Shown: piece by piece, positions 8,629-16,959 of the stretch
How the letters are laid out: each line of letters begins with the position of its first letter
Numbering within the stretch: position 1 is the stretch's first letter
Source of the DNA: WLMZ01 sp043753895
GTDB lineage: Bacteria > Actinomycetota > Acidimicrobiia > Acidimicrobiales > Ilumatobacteraceae
Assembly (NCBI GenBank): GCA_043753895.1
Contig: JAYUWK010000038.1
Location: 62,001-126,000 of the forward strand
Direction: 5' to 3'
Length of the DNA: 64,000 nt
The notes under the pieces: model-generated
What the model was told of the DNA's origin: nothing
Database searches by the model: none
What the model saw: only the letters and a program-made list of their open reading frames with translations
Program-made: the position numbers and the translations under genes

Positions 8629-9574
8629 AGTCGCTCCGCTTGGCCGAACCCTCGACCATCTGCCGGTAAATTCGTTCGAGATCTTCAAGGTCGGCAAATT
8701 CGATGGAGACCTTGCCACGCTTGGCCCCCATGGTGACCGCTACTCGAGTATCGAGGTGCTCCGCGAGGAGATGTTCGAGTTCGAGCAAACCAGGCGGCCG
8801 GAGCCGTGTCACCGGCGTGAGTCCCGCACCATCTGTAGGTGTGACTGACGTCACACCACCGACGGAGGATTCTCCACCACCTGCCTGGCGGTCACGAATC
8901 GCGTCTTCGACTGCGCGCACCGACCAACCCTCGCCAACCGCTCGTTTGGCCAGGTGCTCTTGAAATGCACGGTCCGGGCTCCCTAGCAACGCTCGTGCGT
9001 GGCCGGCCGACAAACGACCGTCGGCGAGCAGATGTTGGATCGCGGGGGGCAGCGACAGCAACCGCAACGTATTGGTAATGGCGGACCGACTCTTGCCAAC
9101 CCGCGACGACACCTGTTCATGCGTCAGGCCGAAGTCCTCGATCAGCTGCTGATACGCCGCCGCCTCCTCCAACGGAGTGAGGTCCTCGCGATGCAGGTTC
9201 TCGACGAGGGCCTGTTCGACCGAGCTGAGATCACCCGTTCGTCGAACGATGGCTGGAATGGTCGAGAGCCCAGCACGACGCGCCGCACGCCAACGTCGCT
9301 CGCCAGCAACGAGCTGATAGGTGCCATCTCCCATGTCGCGCGCGAGCACTGGCTGCAGCACGCCGATCTCGCGAATCGAGGCCGCCAACTCCGCGAGCGA
9401 GTCCTCATCAAAGTGCACACGCGGCTGATTTGGGTTGGGCGACAATGCCTCGATCGGCACCTCCACCAATCGGGCACGATCAGGATCGGCTCCCGAATCT
9501 GTCGCGCCACCGTCGTTCAGATCCGACGGGATGAGTGCACCCAAGCCCTTACCGAGTCCCCCGAGGCGTGCCAT
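8627..9574 (-). CDS. parB: Chromosome-partitioning protein ParB
   Basis: The 315-residue protein has a ParB/Sulfiredoxin CTPase domain with QPRVHFDEDSLAELAASI, the GERRWRAA motif and the ENLHREDL motif. A helix-turn-helix follows (LTHEQVSSRVGKSRSAITNT), then a linker rich in Gly, Ser and Thr, and a C-terminal dimerisation part. It loads at parS and spreads as a CTP-dependent clamp. A strong AGGAGGTGAG ribosome-binding site precedes the ATG, inside the 3' end of parA; the two genes overlap by 26 bases. Three parS sites lie upstream of parA. Confidence 0.96.
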   Translation of the reverse strand: MARLGGLGKGLGALIPSDLNDGGATDSGADPDRARLVEVPIEALSPNPNQPRVHFDEDSLAELAASIREIGVLQPVLARDMGDGTYQLVAGERRWRAARRAGLSTIPAIVRRTGDLSSVEQALVENLHREDLTPLEEAAAYQQLIEDFGLTHEQVSSRVGKSRSAITNTLRLLSLPPAIQHLLADGRLSAGHARALLGSPDRAFQEHLAKRAVGEGWSVRAVEDAIRDRQAGGGESSVGGVTSVTPTDGAGLTPVTRLRPPGLLELEHLLAEHLDTRVAVTMGAKRGKVSIEFADLEDLERIYRQMVEGSAKRSD

Positions 9575-10427
9575 GAGCGCTCACCTCCTTGGCGACCATG
9601 CGATAGGCGACAGCGCCACGTGAACTGGAATCGAACGTGATAATAGGTTGCCCGAATGACGGTGCCTCGGACAGTCGCACGGTTCGGGGAATCACGGTTC
9701 GCATCACTTTGTCACCAAAGTGCTCGCGGACCTCTTTGACGACCTGGTCGGCCAGCTTGGTGCGAGCGTCGTACATCACGCAGACGATCGTGCTCACCGC
9801 CAGGGTCGGATTGAGGTTGCGCCTAACGAGGTCAACGTTGCGCAGTAGTTGACCCAAACCCTCGAGGGCGTAGTACTCGCACTGAATCGGCACCAAAACT
9901 TCCGTGGCCGCTGTCAATCCATTGACGGTGAGCAGTCCAAGCGATGGGGGGCAGTCGATCAGCACATAGTCGTAATCATCCTGCACCGCCTCGATCGCTC
10001 GTTTCAGACGGTTCTCCCGACTGAACGCCGGCACGAGTTCGATTTCGGTTCCGGCGAGGTCGAGACTGGCCGGAGCCACAAACAAGTTTTTGATGGCAGC
10101 GGGCTCGATACAATTCTCCAACGGGGCTTCATGCATGATCACGTGATACATCGACGTTTCGAGACCGCGATTGTCGATACCGAGCCCGGTCGAAGCGTTT
10201 CCTTGTGGATCGAGATCGACGATCAGTGTGCGATACCCGAGCTCCGCTAAACAGGCGCCCAAATTGACGGTTGTTGTCGTCTTGCCGACCCCGCCTTTTT
10301 GATTCGCAACCGCCATGATTCGGGGCAGATGATACATGGCCATCTCTGGGGGCATCGTGGTCGCATCGGGCACGCTCTCAACATATGCGGCGTTGGCGGC
10401 CCCGCCCTGCTCGGTGATGGAATCCAT
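9549..10427 (-). CDS. parA: Chromosome-partitioning ATPase ParA
   Basis: The 292-residue protein is a deviant Walker ATPase with KGGVGKTT at 44-51, the Walker A' motif LIVDLDPQGNASTGLG and the Walker B region YVLIDCPPSLGLLT. ParA moves ParB-parS complexes. The first 30 residues are non-conserved, and an internal Met at about 29 or 31 could be the real start. It is the first gene of the leftward parA-parB unit and overlaps parB. Confidence 0.96.
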   Translation of the reverse strand: MDSITEQGGAANAAYVESVPDATTMPPEMAMYHLPRIMAVANQKGGVGKTTTTVNLGACLAELGYRTLIVDLDPQGNASTGLGIDNRGLETSMYHVIMHEAPLENCIEPAAIKNLFVAPASLDLAGTEIELVPAFSRENRLKRAIEAVQDDYDYVLIDCPPSLGLLTVNGLTAATEVLVPIQCEYYALEGLGQLLRNVDLVRRNLNPTLAVSTIVCVMYDARTKLADQVVKEVREHFGDKVMRTVIPRTVRLSEAPSFGQPIITFDSSSRGAVAYRMVAKEVSAHGTPRGTR

Positions 10428-10553
10428 CTACGTCGTCTCCCTTGCGTCGTTCGACGAGCCAGAGGCTCGCGATCATCAACGGTCGTGCGAACACCGGCGA
10501 TGCCCCGATCCGAAGACTACCGTCGTGCAACCTCCGGTCAAGTCATTCAGACC

Positions 10554-10569
10554 GGTTTCACGTGAAACA
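10554..10569. promoter_or_regulatory. parS site 1
   Basis: GGTTTCACGTGAAACA matches the parS consensus TGTTTCACGTGAAACA at 15 of 16 positions and keeps the full 14-base palindromic core. It lies 126 bases upstream of parA in the parA-rsmG gap. Confidence 0.92.
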
Positions 10570-10608
10570 TTCAACCTGCCGAACCAGATGACTCGATCTG
10601 GTGTTCAC

Positions 10609-10624
10609 TGTTTCACGTGGAACA
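10609..10624. promoter_or_regulatory. parS site 2
   Basis: TGTTTCACGTGGAACA differs from the consensus parS at one position. It ends exactly one base before the rsmG stop codon, so it is non-coding. The spacing to site 1 is 55 bases and to site 3 is 40 bases. Confidence 0.92.
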
Positions 10625-11221
10625 TCACGGTGCGTTGGAGCCAGGCGGTGTTTCACGTGAAACATCCGAGTGGTCACGTTCGAAGCACCTGACCTGCGTC
10701 AACACGCGATCGGAGTGACGAAGTCCGAGCCTGCGCAGCGCATCGATTGGCCATCGCTGTGCATCGTCAACGATGGGCGGTTCAGACACGATGATCCGGC
10801 CGGTCGCGTTCAAGAACGCAACGGCGCACGACAAGGTCCACACCGGCTCACCAAAAGCGCGCGCAGTCACCACGTCATACGATCCCCGATGTTGCGGATC
10901 TCGCCCCAGCGCAACCACGTCGGACGTCACCACCGACACCCGTGACCCCCAACCGAGCTGCGCGCATGCCAAACGAAGAAGATCCATCCGCCTCTCGCGG
11001 CGATCAGTCAGTACGATCCGCACGTCTGGCAGTCGACTGGCGATGACAAGACCAGGGAGCCCGCCACCGGAACCTAGGTCGAGTAAATGACGACACGTGG
11101 GCGCAATAGCGGCCACAAATGAATCTGCGTGAGCCACGGCGTCGGGAAGCGAAGCTTCACCCAGCGCGCCGCGCTCACGCAACGATTCGAGAACTGCAAG
11201 AAGTTTGGTGTCGTCAGGCAT
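10625..11221 (-). CDS. rsmG: 16S rRNA (guanine(527)-N7)-methyltransferase RsmG
   Basis: The 198-residue protein contains the S-adenosylmethionine-binding motif LLDLGSGGGLPGLVIA and the following block RIVLTDRRERRMDLLR, typical of RsmG/GidB. It methylates G527 of 16S rRNA; loss gives low-level streptomycin resistance in several bacteria. The ATG at 11221 was chosen because it fits the usual length and overlaps the jag stop by 8 bases. The 3' end carries a parS site. Confidence 0.94.
   Translation of the reverse strand: MPDDTKLLAVLESLRERGALGEASLPDAVAHADSFVAAIAPTCRHLLDLGSGGGLPGLVIASRLPDVRIVLTDRRERRMDLLRLACAQLGWGSRVSVVTSDVVALGRDPQHRGSYDVVTARAFGEPVWTLSCAVAFLNATGRIIVSEPPIVDDAQRWPIDALRRLGLRHSDRVLTQVRCFERDHSDVSRETPPGSNAP
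10649..10664. promoter_or_regulatory. parS site 3, inside the rsmG coding end
   Basis: TGTTTCACGTGAAACA is a perfect consensus palindrome. It is read within rsmG, where it encodes the residues VSRET close to the C-terminus. Location of parS in the rsmG/gidB tail is known in other bacteria. Confidence 0.95.
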
Positions 11222-12092
11222 TCGCCGGAGCGATGACGACCCGCCGGTTGGGATCCTCGCCCTCGGATCGGGTGACGACCGCGATGTTGTCGGTAAGCAC
11301 GTCGTGGATGACCTTACGATCAGCCGACGACATTGCTTCGAGTGCGCGCGCCTCGCCGGATGCGACAACTTGTTCGGCGATTTGTGTGGCAAAGCGTGAC
11401 AGCGCCTCGCGACGCCGCTCGCGATAGCCGCCAACATCGACCCGCAAACGGGTGTCATGATCGCCGAGGCGACGCTGTGACGCAACCCGAGTGAGGTCCT
11501 GCACCGCCAAGAGGGTATTGCCACGTGGTCCGACCATCAGGCCTAAATCGCTGCCGCTGACGGTCAGTTCGAGATCGTCACCGTCTTCACGAAGGTCGAC
11601 GTCGCCTGTCAAGCCGAATGCGCCAACAAGCTCCGACAAGAACTTCTTGGCCTCTTCGCCAACCTGCTGTGCGCTCACGGCTGATTCCTCTCGGTGTGTT
11701 GATGCCGCAGGATCGCGACCTTCTGAACTTGTTCTGGCTGAAGTTGTCCTGGCAGACGACGTTTTGGCCGACGCCGCTCGCGGGGAGGACGTTCTGGGCG
11801 AAGAGCCCGTTGATGTCTTGGGCGGCTGTACAGTAGCAGCTGGAGACCCTGATGCCGCCTGTTCTCCCTGCTCACGACCTTTGCGCCGATCACGACGCTC
11901 GACCTTCGGACGCACTGCAGTCGGCCGTACCCGGGCACGAACACGCGCCTCACCTTTGACCCTGCCGAACAGGCCGGCCTTTGGCTCGCCCACAATCTCA
12001 AATTCGGCATCGTCTTCGGCGACACCCAGCTGGTCCAGCGCGAGGCCCTTGGCCTCGTCTATTGTCTTACCGGTAGTTTCAACCCACTGCAT
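11214..12092 (-). CDS. jag: Jag/KhpB-type RNA-binding protein (Jag-N, KH, R3H)
   Basis: The protein has 292 residues. An N-terminal Jag-N domain (about 1-50, including GLFGRVKGEARVRARVR) is followed by a long Ser/Ala/Arg-rich linker (about 55-130). Then come a KH domain with the GPRG loop and an R3H domain with SSADRKVIHDVL. Jag/KhpB proteins bind RNA and affect cell division and envelope homeostasis. The gene lies between yidC and rsmG as in most Actinobacteria (Rv3920c). The linker contains repeated Thr-Ser-Ser/Ala-Arg units and is probably disordered. Confidence 0.93.
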   Translation of the reverse strand: MQWVETTGKTIDEAKGLALDQLGVAEDDAEFEIVGEPKAGLFGRVKGEARVRARVRPTAVRPKVERRDRRKGREQGEQAASGSPAATVQPPKTSTGSSPRTSSPRAASAKTSSARTTSARTSSEGRDPAASTHREESAVSAQQVGEEAKKFLSELVGAFGLTGDVDLREDGDDLELTVSGSDLGLMVGPRGNTLLAVQDLTRVASQRRLGDHDTRLRVDVGGYRERRREALSRFATQIAEQVVASGEARALEAMSSADRKVIHDVLTDNIAVVTRSEGEDPNRRVVIAPANA

Positions 12093-12140
12093 ACTCTCGT
12101 CCCATCAGATTGGCGATCACGGGTCGTGACCGTGGAAGTG

Positions 12141-13223
12141 TTACTTCTTTGGTGGCTTCGGCTTGGCCGGTGCCCCTGGCCGAGCGGAAGCGGCCGGCTT
12201 CTGTGGCCGACTGGCGCTCGGTGTCGGCTTGTTCTTCGGCGGTGTCACGCGCTTGCTCACCGGCGCAGCAGGCTTGGCAGCTGCCTCCTGAGCGTCGCGT
12301 TTGGCCTGGGCGTCGCGTTTGGCCTGGGCGAACATGCCACCGCCAACGGCCGCGGGGGCACCGCTTTTCTTTGCATCCTCGCGAGCGCGCTCACCAGCAG
12401 CCATCGCCTGACGGCCGAGGGAGTCTTCGTCGCCGTAGAAACGCTTGGTGATGTAGGCGTTCTGACCGATGCGGAAGATGGCTTGCGTGAGGTAGTAGAT
12501 GACCAAACCGGTGAGGAAGAAAATCTGGAAGACCGCGAAGACCACGGGAAGGTACTGCATCACCTTGGCCTGCGTGGGCGACATCGTGGGGCTCACCGCT
12601 GCTCGCGAGGCCACCATCTTCTGCTGCACGAAATAGAGCAGCCCGAGGGCCACAACCAGCGCAGCGTAAATGAGGCCCTGACCGAACGAGGTACTGATGA
12701 AGTGCGCTGGGGATTTCGACAGATCGAGTCCGAACGCGAGCATTTCATTCTTGCCACCTGGTGGCACCAAGCTCTTGTACAGCTCGGAGGTCTTTGAGAT
12801 GTGGTCGGGCCGGAAGACGGTGGTGCCGAGTTTGATCTGATTGTCGGCGCAGAACGTGGTTGCCTTGCATGACGCTTCGGTCGCAAGGAAGGGGTGGCTC
12901 AGCCCACGCAGCACCCGATACATGATGAAGAAAATCGGCATCTGTAACAGCAGTGGCAGGCACGAAGCCAGCGGATTGACCTTGTGCTCCTGATAGAGCT
13001 TCATCATTTCTTCGTTGAGCTTCTGGCGGTCGTTTTTGTGCTCGGCCTGAAGCTTCTTCATCTCAGGCTGCAGACGCTGCATCTCTAGCATGCCCTTGGT
13101 GCTCTTCAGCGTGAGCGGCGTGACCAGGATCATCACCGTGAGCGCGACGAGCGAGATGGCAATCGCGTAGTTGTGGCTGAGCGCATAGAATTGCGCAACG
13201 AGCCAGGCGGGACCTTCAAACAT
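12141..13223 (-). CDS. yidC: Membrane protein insertase YidC
   Basis: The 360-residue protein has the 60KD_IMP/OxaI core: a first helix at about 20-40 (TVMILVTPLTLKSTKG), a charged coiled-coil hairpin (MQRLQPEMKKLQAEHKNDRQ), then helices including PLASCLPLLLQMPIFFIMY and others to about residue 250. A basic Ala/Pro/Lys tail of some 90 residues ends the protein and probably binds ribosomes. It has no large periplasmic P1 domain, as expected outside Proteobacteria. It inserts membrane proteins with or without SecYEG. The next gene, yidD, is 5 bases upstream. Confidence 0.95.
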   Translation of the reverse strand: MFEGPAWLVAQFYALSHNYAIAISLVALTVMILVTPLTLKSTKGMLEMQRLQPEMKKLQAEHKNDRQKLNEEMMKLYQEHKVNPLASCLPLLLQMPIFFIMYRVLRGLSHPFLATEASCKATTFCADNQIKLGTTVFRPDHISKTSELYKSLVPPGGKNEMLAFGLDLSKSPAHFISTSFGQGLIYAALVVALGLLYFVQQKMVASRAAVSPTMSPTQAKVMQYLPVVFAVFQIFFLTGLVIYYLTQAIFRIGQNAYITKRFYGDEDSLGRQAMAAGERAREDAKKSGAPAAVGGGMFAQAKRDAQAKRDAQEAAAKPAAPVSKRVTPPKNKPTPSASRPQKPAASARPGAPAKPKPPKK

Positions 13224-13228
13224 GGGCG

Positions 13229-13447
13229 TTACATCACTTTCTTGGATGGCAGTTCCGGTACGGGGTCAAATCCGCTCGGACCGAAGGGGCGACAACGCAG
13301 GAGGCGACGAACCGTGAGCCACAGACCACGCGCCGTGCCATGCACTTCGAGCGCTTCGGTGGCGTAACACGAGCAGGTCGGCGTGAAACGGCACGGTGAG
13401 GGGCGCCCTTCAGCCTGATACTGATACCAGCGTACGGCAGCGATCAA
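13229..13447 (-). CDS. yidD: Membrane protein insertion efficiency factor YidD
   Basis: The 72-residue protein has the family signature CRFTPTCSCYATEALEVHG and RLLRCRPFGPSGFDPVP. YidD is a small amphipathic protein thought to help YidC-dependent insertion. The probable TTG start at 13447 overlaps the rnpA stop by 4 bases (TTGA). Longer in-frame starts would overlap most of rnpA and are unlikely. Confidence 0.9.
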   Translation of the reverse strand: MIAAVRWYQYQAEGRPSPCRFTPTCSCYATEALEVHGTARGLWLTVRRLLRCRPFGPSGFDPVPELPSKKVM

Positions 13448-13782
13448 TCGTCGATTGAGGGTGGAACAATTCGCACTATCAGGCGTTCGAGGTCGAACAT
13501 CAGTTCGCTGAAGGACTGTTGTGCGGCGCCCGGCGTGGCTCCGATGAGGTACAAACCGCCGGGAAGATGCGGGTATTTCTGATGCAGAAGCGACCGCAGG
13601 CGACGGCGCAGCAGATTGCGCGTCACTGCCGGACCGACGGCGCGGCCTATCGCATACGCCACCTGGGGAGGCGTTACGAGGGGATCGAGTACGAACGTGC
13701 ACCACAGCACTCCGGCGCGAGCACGCGAACCGGTTTGAGCCAATCGCTCAAACGTGGCTCGCCCGCCAAAGCGCCCGATCAA
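13444..13782 (-). CDS. rnpA: Ribonuclease P protein component
   Basis: The 112-residue basic protein contains the RnpA signature GPAVTRNLLRRRLRSLL and the N-terminal F-G-G-R-A-T-F-E-R-L segment. It is the protein subunit that assists the RNase P ribozyme in tRNA 5' maturation. A TTG start at 13782 overlapping the rpmH stop by 4 bases (TTGA) gives the normal length. Upstream extension would run back through rpmH. Confidence 0.92.
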   Translation of the reverse strand: MIGRFGGRATFERLAQTGSRARAGVLWCTFVLDPLVTPPQVAYAIGRAVGPAVTRNLLRRRLRSLLHQKYPHLPGGLYLIGATPGAAQQSFSELMFDLERLIVRIVPPSIDD

Positions 13783-13913
13783 GCTGACAGACGATGCCGG
13801 CCCTTGGCCCGACGGGATTTCAGCACGGCACGGCCGCCCTTGGTGCTCATTCGGGCGCGGAAGCCGTGCTTCTTGGCGCGTTGTAGGTTGTTGGGTTGAA
13901 AGGTGCGCTTCAA
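13779..13913 (-). CDS. rpmH: 50S ribosomal protein L34
   Basis: The 44-residue protein carries the L34 sequence KRTFQPNNLQRAKKHGFRAR and ends with KSRRAKGRHRLSA. The start is TTG, preceded by a GAGGAG ribosome-binding site. It is the first gene of the leftward rpmH-rnpA-yidD-yidC-jag-rsmG block and is divergent from dnaA, the standard arrangement at bacterial origins. Confidence 0.96.
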   Translation of the reverse strand: MKRTFQPNNLQRAKKHGFRARMSTKGGRAVLKSRRAKGRHRLSA

Positions 13914-14226
13914 CGCAAACCTCCTCGGAAGGCACCGCGATGGGTGCTGCAGCAAATCGTGAACCCCGACGCGCGCCACCAGGGGAGTTGCGCCAGAACT
14001 GCAATAGGCTACGGCAGCGCACCCGAACTTGGCAACTCACCAGCCAAGTCGTCGAGTCCGCAGAGCGCCATCTGCACCTCATCAGCAGGTCATCTGCGAA
14101 CCCCGTGAACGGCATACCTGCAAACGGTGCTAGCGTGCCCGACTCTGCGCGACCATCTGGATTTCATTGTCCACACTGTGTGGACAATGATGTGGACAGC
14201 ACACGGCAATAAACGAGGAGGTGCAG
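13914..14226. promoter_or_regulatory. rpmH-dnaA divergent control region
   Basis: This 313-base gap separates the leftward rpmH from the rightward dnaA and must hold both promoters. No clear -10/-35 pair could be fixed by eye. Near dnaA it contains an 11+3+11 palindrome (14165-14189) made of two inverted DnaA boxes, a further TGTGGACAG at 14191-14199, and a GAGGAGG ribosome-binding site at 14215-14221. DnaA autoregulation is inferred from these boxes. Confidence 0.75.
14165..14189. promoter_or_regulatory. Palindrome of two inverted DnaA boxes upstream of dnaA
   Basis: CATTGTCCACA, the spacer CTG, and TGTGGACAATG form a perfect inverted repeat. It places TTGTCCACA (14167-14175) and its complement TGTGGACAA (14179-14187) 3 bases apart. 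It ends 37 bases before the dnaA start and is a likely operator for DnaA itself. Confidence 0.8.
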
Positions 14227-15621
14227 GTGAGCGACTATGAGCAGTTGTGGACAGCTGTTGCTCAGTTGCTCCGTGCACAGGTGTCCGAGGCCGTGTGGTT
14301 CTCTACATTCCAAGACGTCGTGCCCCTCGAGAGCGAGCCGAACGAACTGCGCGTGAGCGCTCCCAGCACCCATCTGCGTGATCGAATCATGTCGAGATTC
14401 TTGCCACTCGTGCTCGATGCGCTCGAGGAAATCGGGGCGTCGAACCGCACTTTTGTCGTCGATGTGCAGGTCAGCGACTCCGCCGAAGAGCTGCGTGAGT
14501 CAGTCGAAGTCGATACTGCCGACGCACCGCTGCCTGGTCCAACAGCTGCATCGCCAACGAGCTCGCGATCGTCCACGAGCAACGGCCCCGGCGACATTGC
14601 CGGCTTGAACCCCCGCTATTCATTCGACACGTTCGTCAAGGGTCAGTCGAACCAGTTCGCGCTTGCAGCCGCACAACGTGTGGCCGAGACACCAGGGCGA
14701 AGCTATAACCCATTGTTCATCTACGGCGCGGCCGGCCTCGGCAAGACACATCTCCTGCATGCCATTGGCCACTATGTGCATCGTCACTATCAGCACGATG
14801 TCGTGCGTTACGTCAGTACCGAAACCTTTCTGAACGAGTACGTCGATGCCATTCGAAGCAACACCACCGCGTCGTTCAAACGCCGGTACCGAGACATTGA
14901 CGTGCTGCTCATCGATGACATTCAGTTCATGGAGGGCAAAGAGGGGCTCCAGGAGGAGTTTTTCCATACGTTCAACTCCCTCCACGGTGCAAACAAGCAG
15001 ATCGTCATCTCCAGTGACCGCATGCCCGATGCCATCCCGACGCTCGAAGAGCGCCTACGTGGTCGCTTCAAATGGGGCCTCATCACCGACGTGCAACCTC
15101 CTGACATGGAAACACGGCTTGCGATTCTGCGCAACAAGGCAGAACGCGACGACTCACGAGTACCGGCCGAGACGCTCGAGTTCATCGCCACCCACATCAC
15201 CAACAACATCCGCGAGCTCGAAGGGGCCCTCATCCGGGTCACGGCCTATGCGAGTCTCAATCGAGTTCCGATCACCACTCATCTTGCCGAACAACTGCTG
15301 CGTGACCTGCTCACCGACAGCGTGGCCAAGCCGCGCACTGACGATGAGTTACTCAATGAGATGGCCATCATCCTCGGTCAAAGCGTCGAGGCCCTCCGCG
15401 GCAAGAGCCGACAACGGCCGCTCGTGACGAGTCGCCAAATCGCGATGTATGTCTTTCGTGATCTCACCGACTTGAGCTACCCGGCAATCGCCAGACTCTT
15501 CGGAGGACGCGATCACACCACAGTCATCCATGCGGTGGAAAAGATTCAGCGTCTGATGAGTGAACGTAAGCAGGTCTATGACCAGGTCACCGACATGGTG
15601 CAACGACTGAAGAAGGGCTGA
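14227..15621 (+). CDS. dnaA: Chromosomal replication initiator protein DnaA
   Basis: The 464-residue protein has domain I at the N-terminus (LWTAVAQLLRAQVSEAVWF), a short variable domain II (about 90-125), and the AAA+ domain III with Walker A GAAGLGKTHLL and Walker B VLLIDDIQFM. Domain IV carries the DnaA signature LFGGRDHTTVIHAVEKI. It binds DnaA boxes and melts oriC. Two GTG codons (14221, 14227) are possible; 14227 is preferred because it lies at normal distance from GAGGAGG, which ends at 14221. Confidence 0.96.
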   Translation: MSDYEQLWTAVAQLLRAQVSEAVWFSTFQDVVPLESEPNELRVSAPSTHLRDRIMSRFLPLVLDALEEIGASNRTFVVDVQVSDSAEELRESVEVDTADAPLPGPTAASPTSSRSSTSNGPGDIAGLNPRYSFDTFVKGQSNQFALAAAQRVAETPGRSYNPLFIYGAAGLGKTHLLHAIGHYVHRHYQHDVVRYVSTETFLNEYVDAIRSNTTASFKRRYRDIDVLLIDDIQFMEGKEGLQEEFFHTFNSLHGANKQIVISSDRMPDAIPTLEERLRGRFKWGLITDVQPPDMETRLAILRNKAERDDSRVPAETLEFIATHITNNIRELEGALIRVTAYASLNRVPITTHLAEQLLRDLLTDSVAKPRTDDELLNEMAIILGQSVEALRGKSRQRPLVTSRQIAMYVFRDLTDLSYPAIARLFGGRDHTTVIHAVEKIQRLMSERKQVYDQVTDMVQRLKKG

Positions 15622-15859
15622 TGGGCCCTGTGCAAACAACACATGAACTTGCTGTGGACACCGGGTGCTGTGTCGGGGACAACACGGAGTTGTCCACCGC
15701 GGGCATCACCCGATCACTCAGCCCTGTGGACGCGTGGGGATACCCGTGCACACGATGATGTGGCCCCTACGCTGCGGCGACGCCGCGTTGTCCACAATCC
15801 ACAGCCCTTATTAATACCATTACTCTGATACATCACCATCTGGTGGGAAAGGTTGCACC
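15622..15859. other. oriC: Replication origin oriC (dnaA-dnaN gap)
   Basis: The 238-base gap between dnaA and dnaN contains several DnaA boxes: TGTGGACAC at 15653, TTGTCCACC at 15690, TGTGGACGC at 15725 and TTGTCCACA at 15788. The last is followed by an AT-rich stretch (about 15806-15830, with TTATTAATACC) that could be the unwinding element. Position and content match actinobacterial oriC. The gap also holds the dnaN promoter and a GAAAGG ribosome-binding site. Confidence 0.9.
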
Positions 15860-16954
15860 GTGAAATTTCGTTGTGAACGCGATGTTCTCGCTGACGCACT
15901 GGCCACGGCCGGACGAGCCGCTACAGGTCGTACCGGAACATTGCCGGTACTCTCGGGGCTTCGTCTCGAACTCATTGGCGACAAGCTCACGGTTACCGGA
16001 ACCGATCTGGAATTAACCATTCAACTCGAGATCGAAGTGGGCGGGGAACGCGACGGTGGTGTTGTGCTCCCGGCACGTTTGGCAGCTGACATCGTGCGGT
16101 CGCTGAGTCCCGGCAAGGTCGAGCTGTCCGTCGATGGTGACGACGTGTCCATCTCTGGCGGACGGTCGCAGTTTGCAGTACGACCCCTCGCATTCGACGA
16201 CTATCCGCGCCTTGCTGCGCCTGCGTCGAGCGCAGTGACGCTCCCGTCCGGTGAAGTGGGTGAGGCTCTGCGTCAAGTGGTTCGAGCCGCCAGTACCGAT
16301 GAGGCTCGACCGATTCTCACCGGCGTGCTGCTTACCGCAGAAGCCGAGGGTCTGCGGATGGTGGCCACCGACTCCTATCGTCTCGCTGTGCGCGATCTGC
16401 CCGGCGCAAGCGTGCTCGGCACCGATCAGAAAGTCCTGGTGCCTGGCCGTGCACTCAGCGAATTGCAACGGTTGGTGGGCCATGCCAGCGAGCTCACGCT
16501 ACGCCTCGGCGAGAGAGATGCCACGTTCGAGGTTGGCAACACTCGCTTGACGACACGCCTGATCGAAGGCGAGTTCCCGAACTATCGCCAGCTCATCCCG
16601 GCCAGCTATCCGAACAAGCTCACTGTCGCGCGCGAGTCGTTGATGGAAGCGATTCGTCGCGTCAAGATCCTGGCGCGAGACGCCACGCCGATTCGACTGC
16701 AGATGTCAGCGGACAGCCTGCGTCTGACGGCGATCACTCAAGACGTCGGCAACGCAGTCGAGGAACTCGATGCGGTGCTCGAAGGCACCGAGTTGACGGT
16801 TGCGTTCAATCCTGACTATTTCGCCGCAGGCGTCGAAGCCGTCGGCGGTGACGAGGTCACCCTCGAGACCCTCGATGCCCTGAAGCCTGCTGTGTTGCGC
16901 GGAGTCGGCCGGCCGGAGTATCTCTATCTGCTCATGCCGGTCCGGGTGCCCTGA
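15860..16954 (+). CDS. dnaN: DNA polymerase III sliding clamp (beta subunit)
   Basis: The 364-residue protein starts M-K-F-R-C-E-R-D-V-L-A-D-A-L and contains three repeats of the clamp fold. It ends with the conserved YLLMPVRVP, close to the usual LPVRL-type terminus. The clamp encircles DNA and tethers polymerase III. The GTG start at 15860 has GAAAGG about 8 bases upstream. recF begins 5 bases after its stop. Confidence 0.96.
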   Translation: MKFRCERDVLADALATAGRAATGRTGTLPVLSGLRLELIGDKLTVTGTDLELTIQLEIEVGGERDGGVVLPARLAADIVRSLSPGKVELSVDGDDVSISGGRSQFAVRPLAFDDYPRLAAPASSAVTLPSGEVGEALRQVVRAASTDEARPILTGVLLTAEAEGLRMVATDSYRLAVRDLPGASVLGTDQKVLVPGRALSELQRLVGHASELTLRLGERDATFEVGNTRLTTRLIEGEFPNYRQLIPASYPNKLTVARESLMEAIRRVKILARDATPIRLQMSADSLRLTAITQDVGNAVEELDAVLEGTELTVAFNPDYFAAGVEAVGGDEVTLETLDALKPAVLRGVGRPEYLYLLMPVRVP

Positions 16955-16959
16955 CTGAC

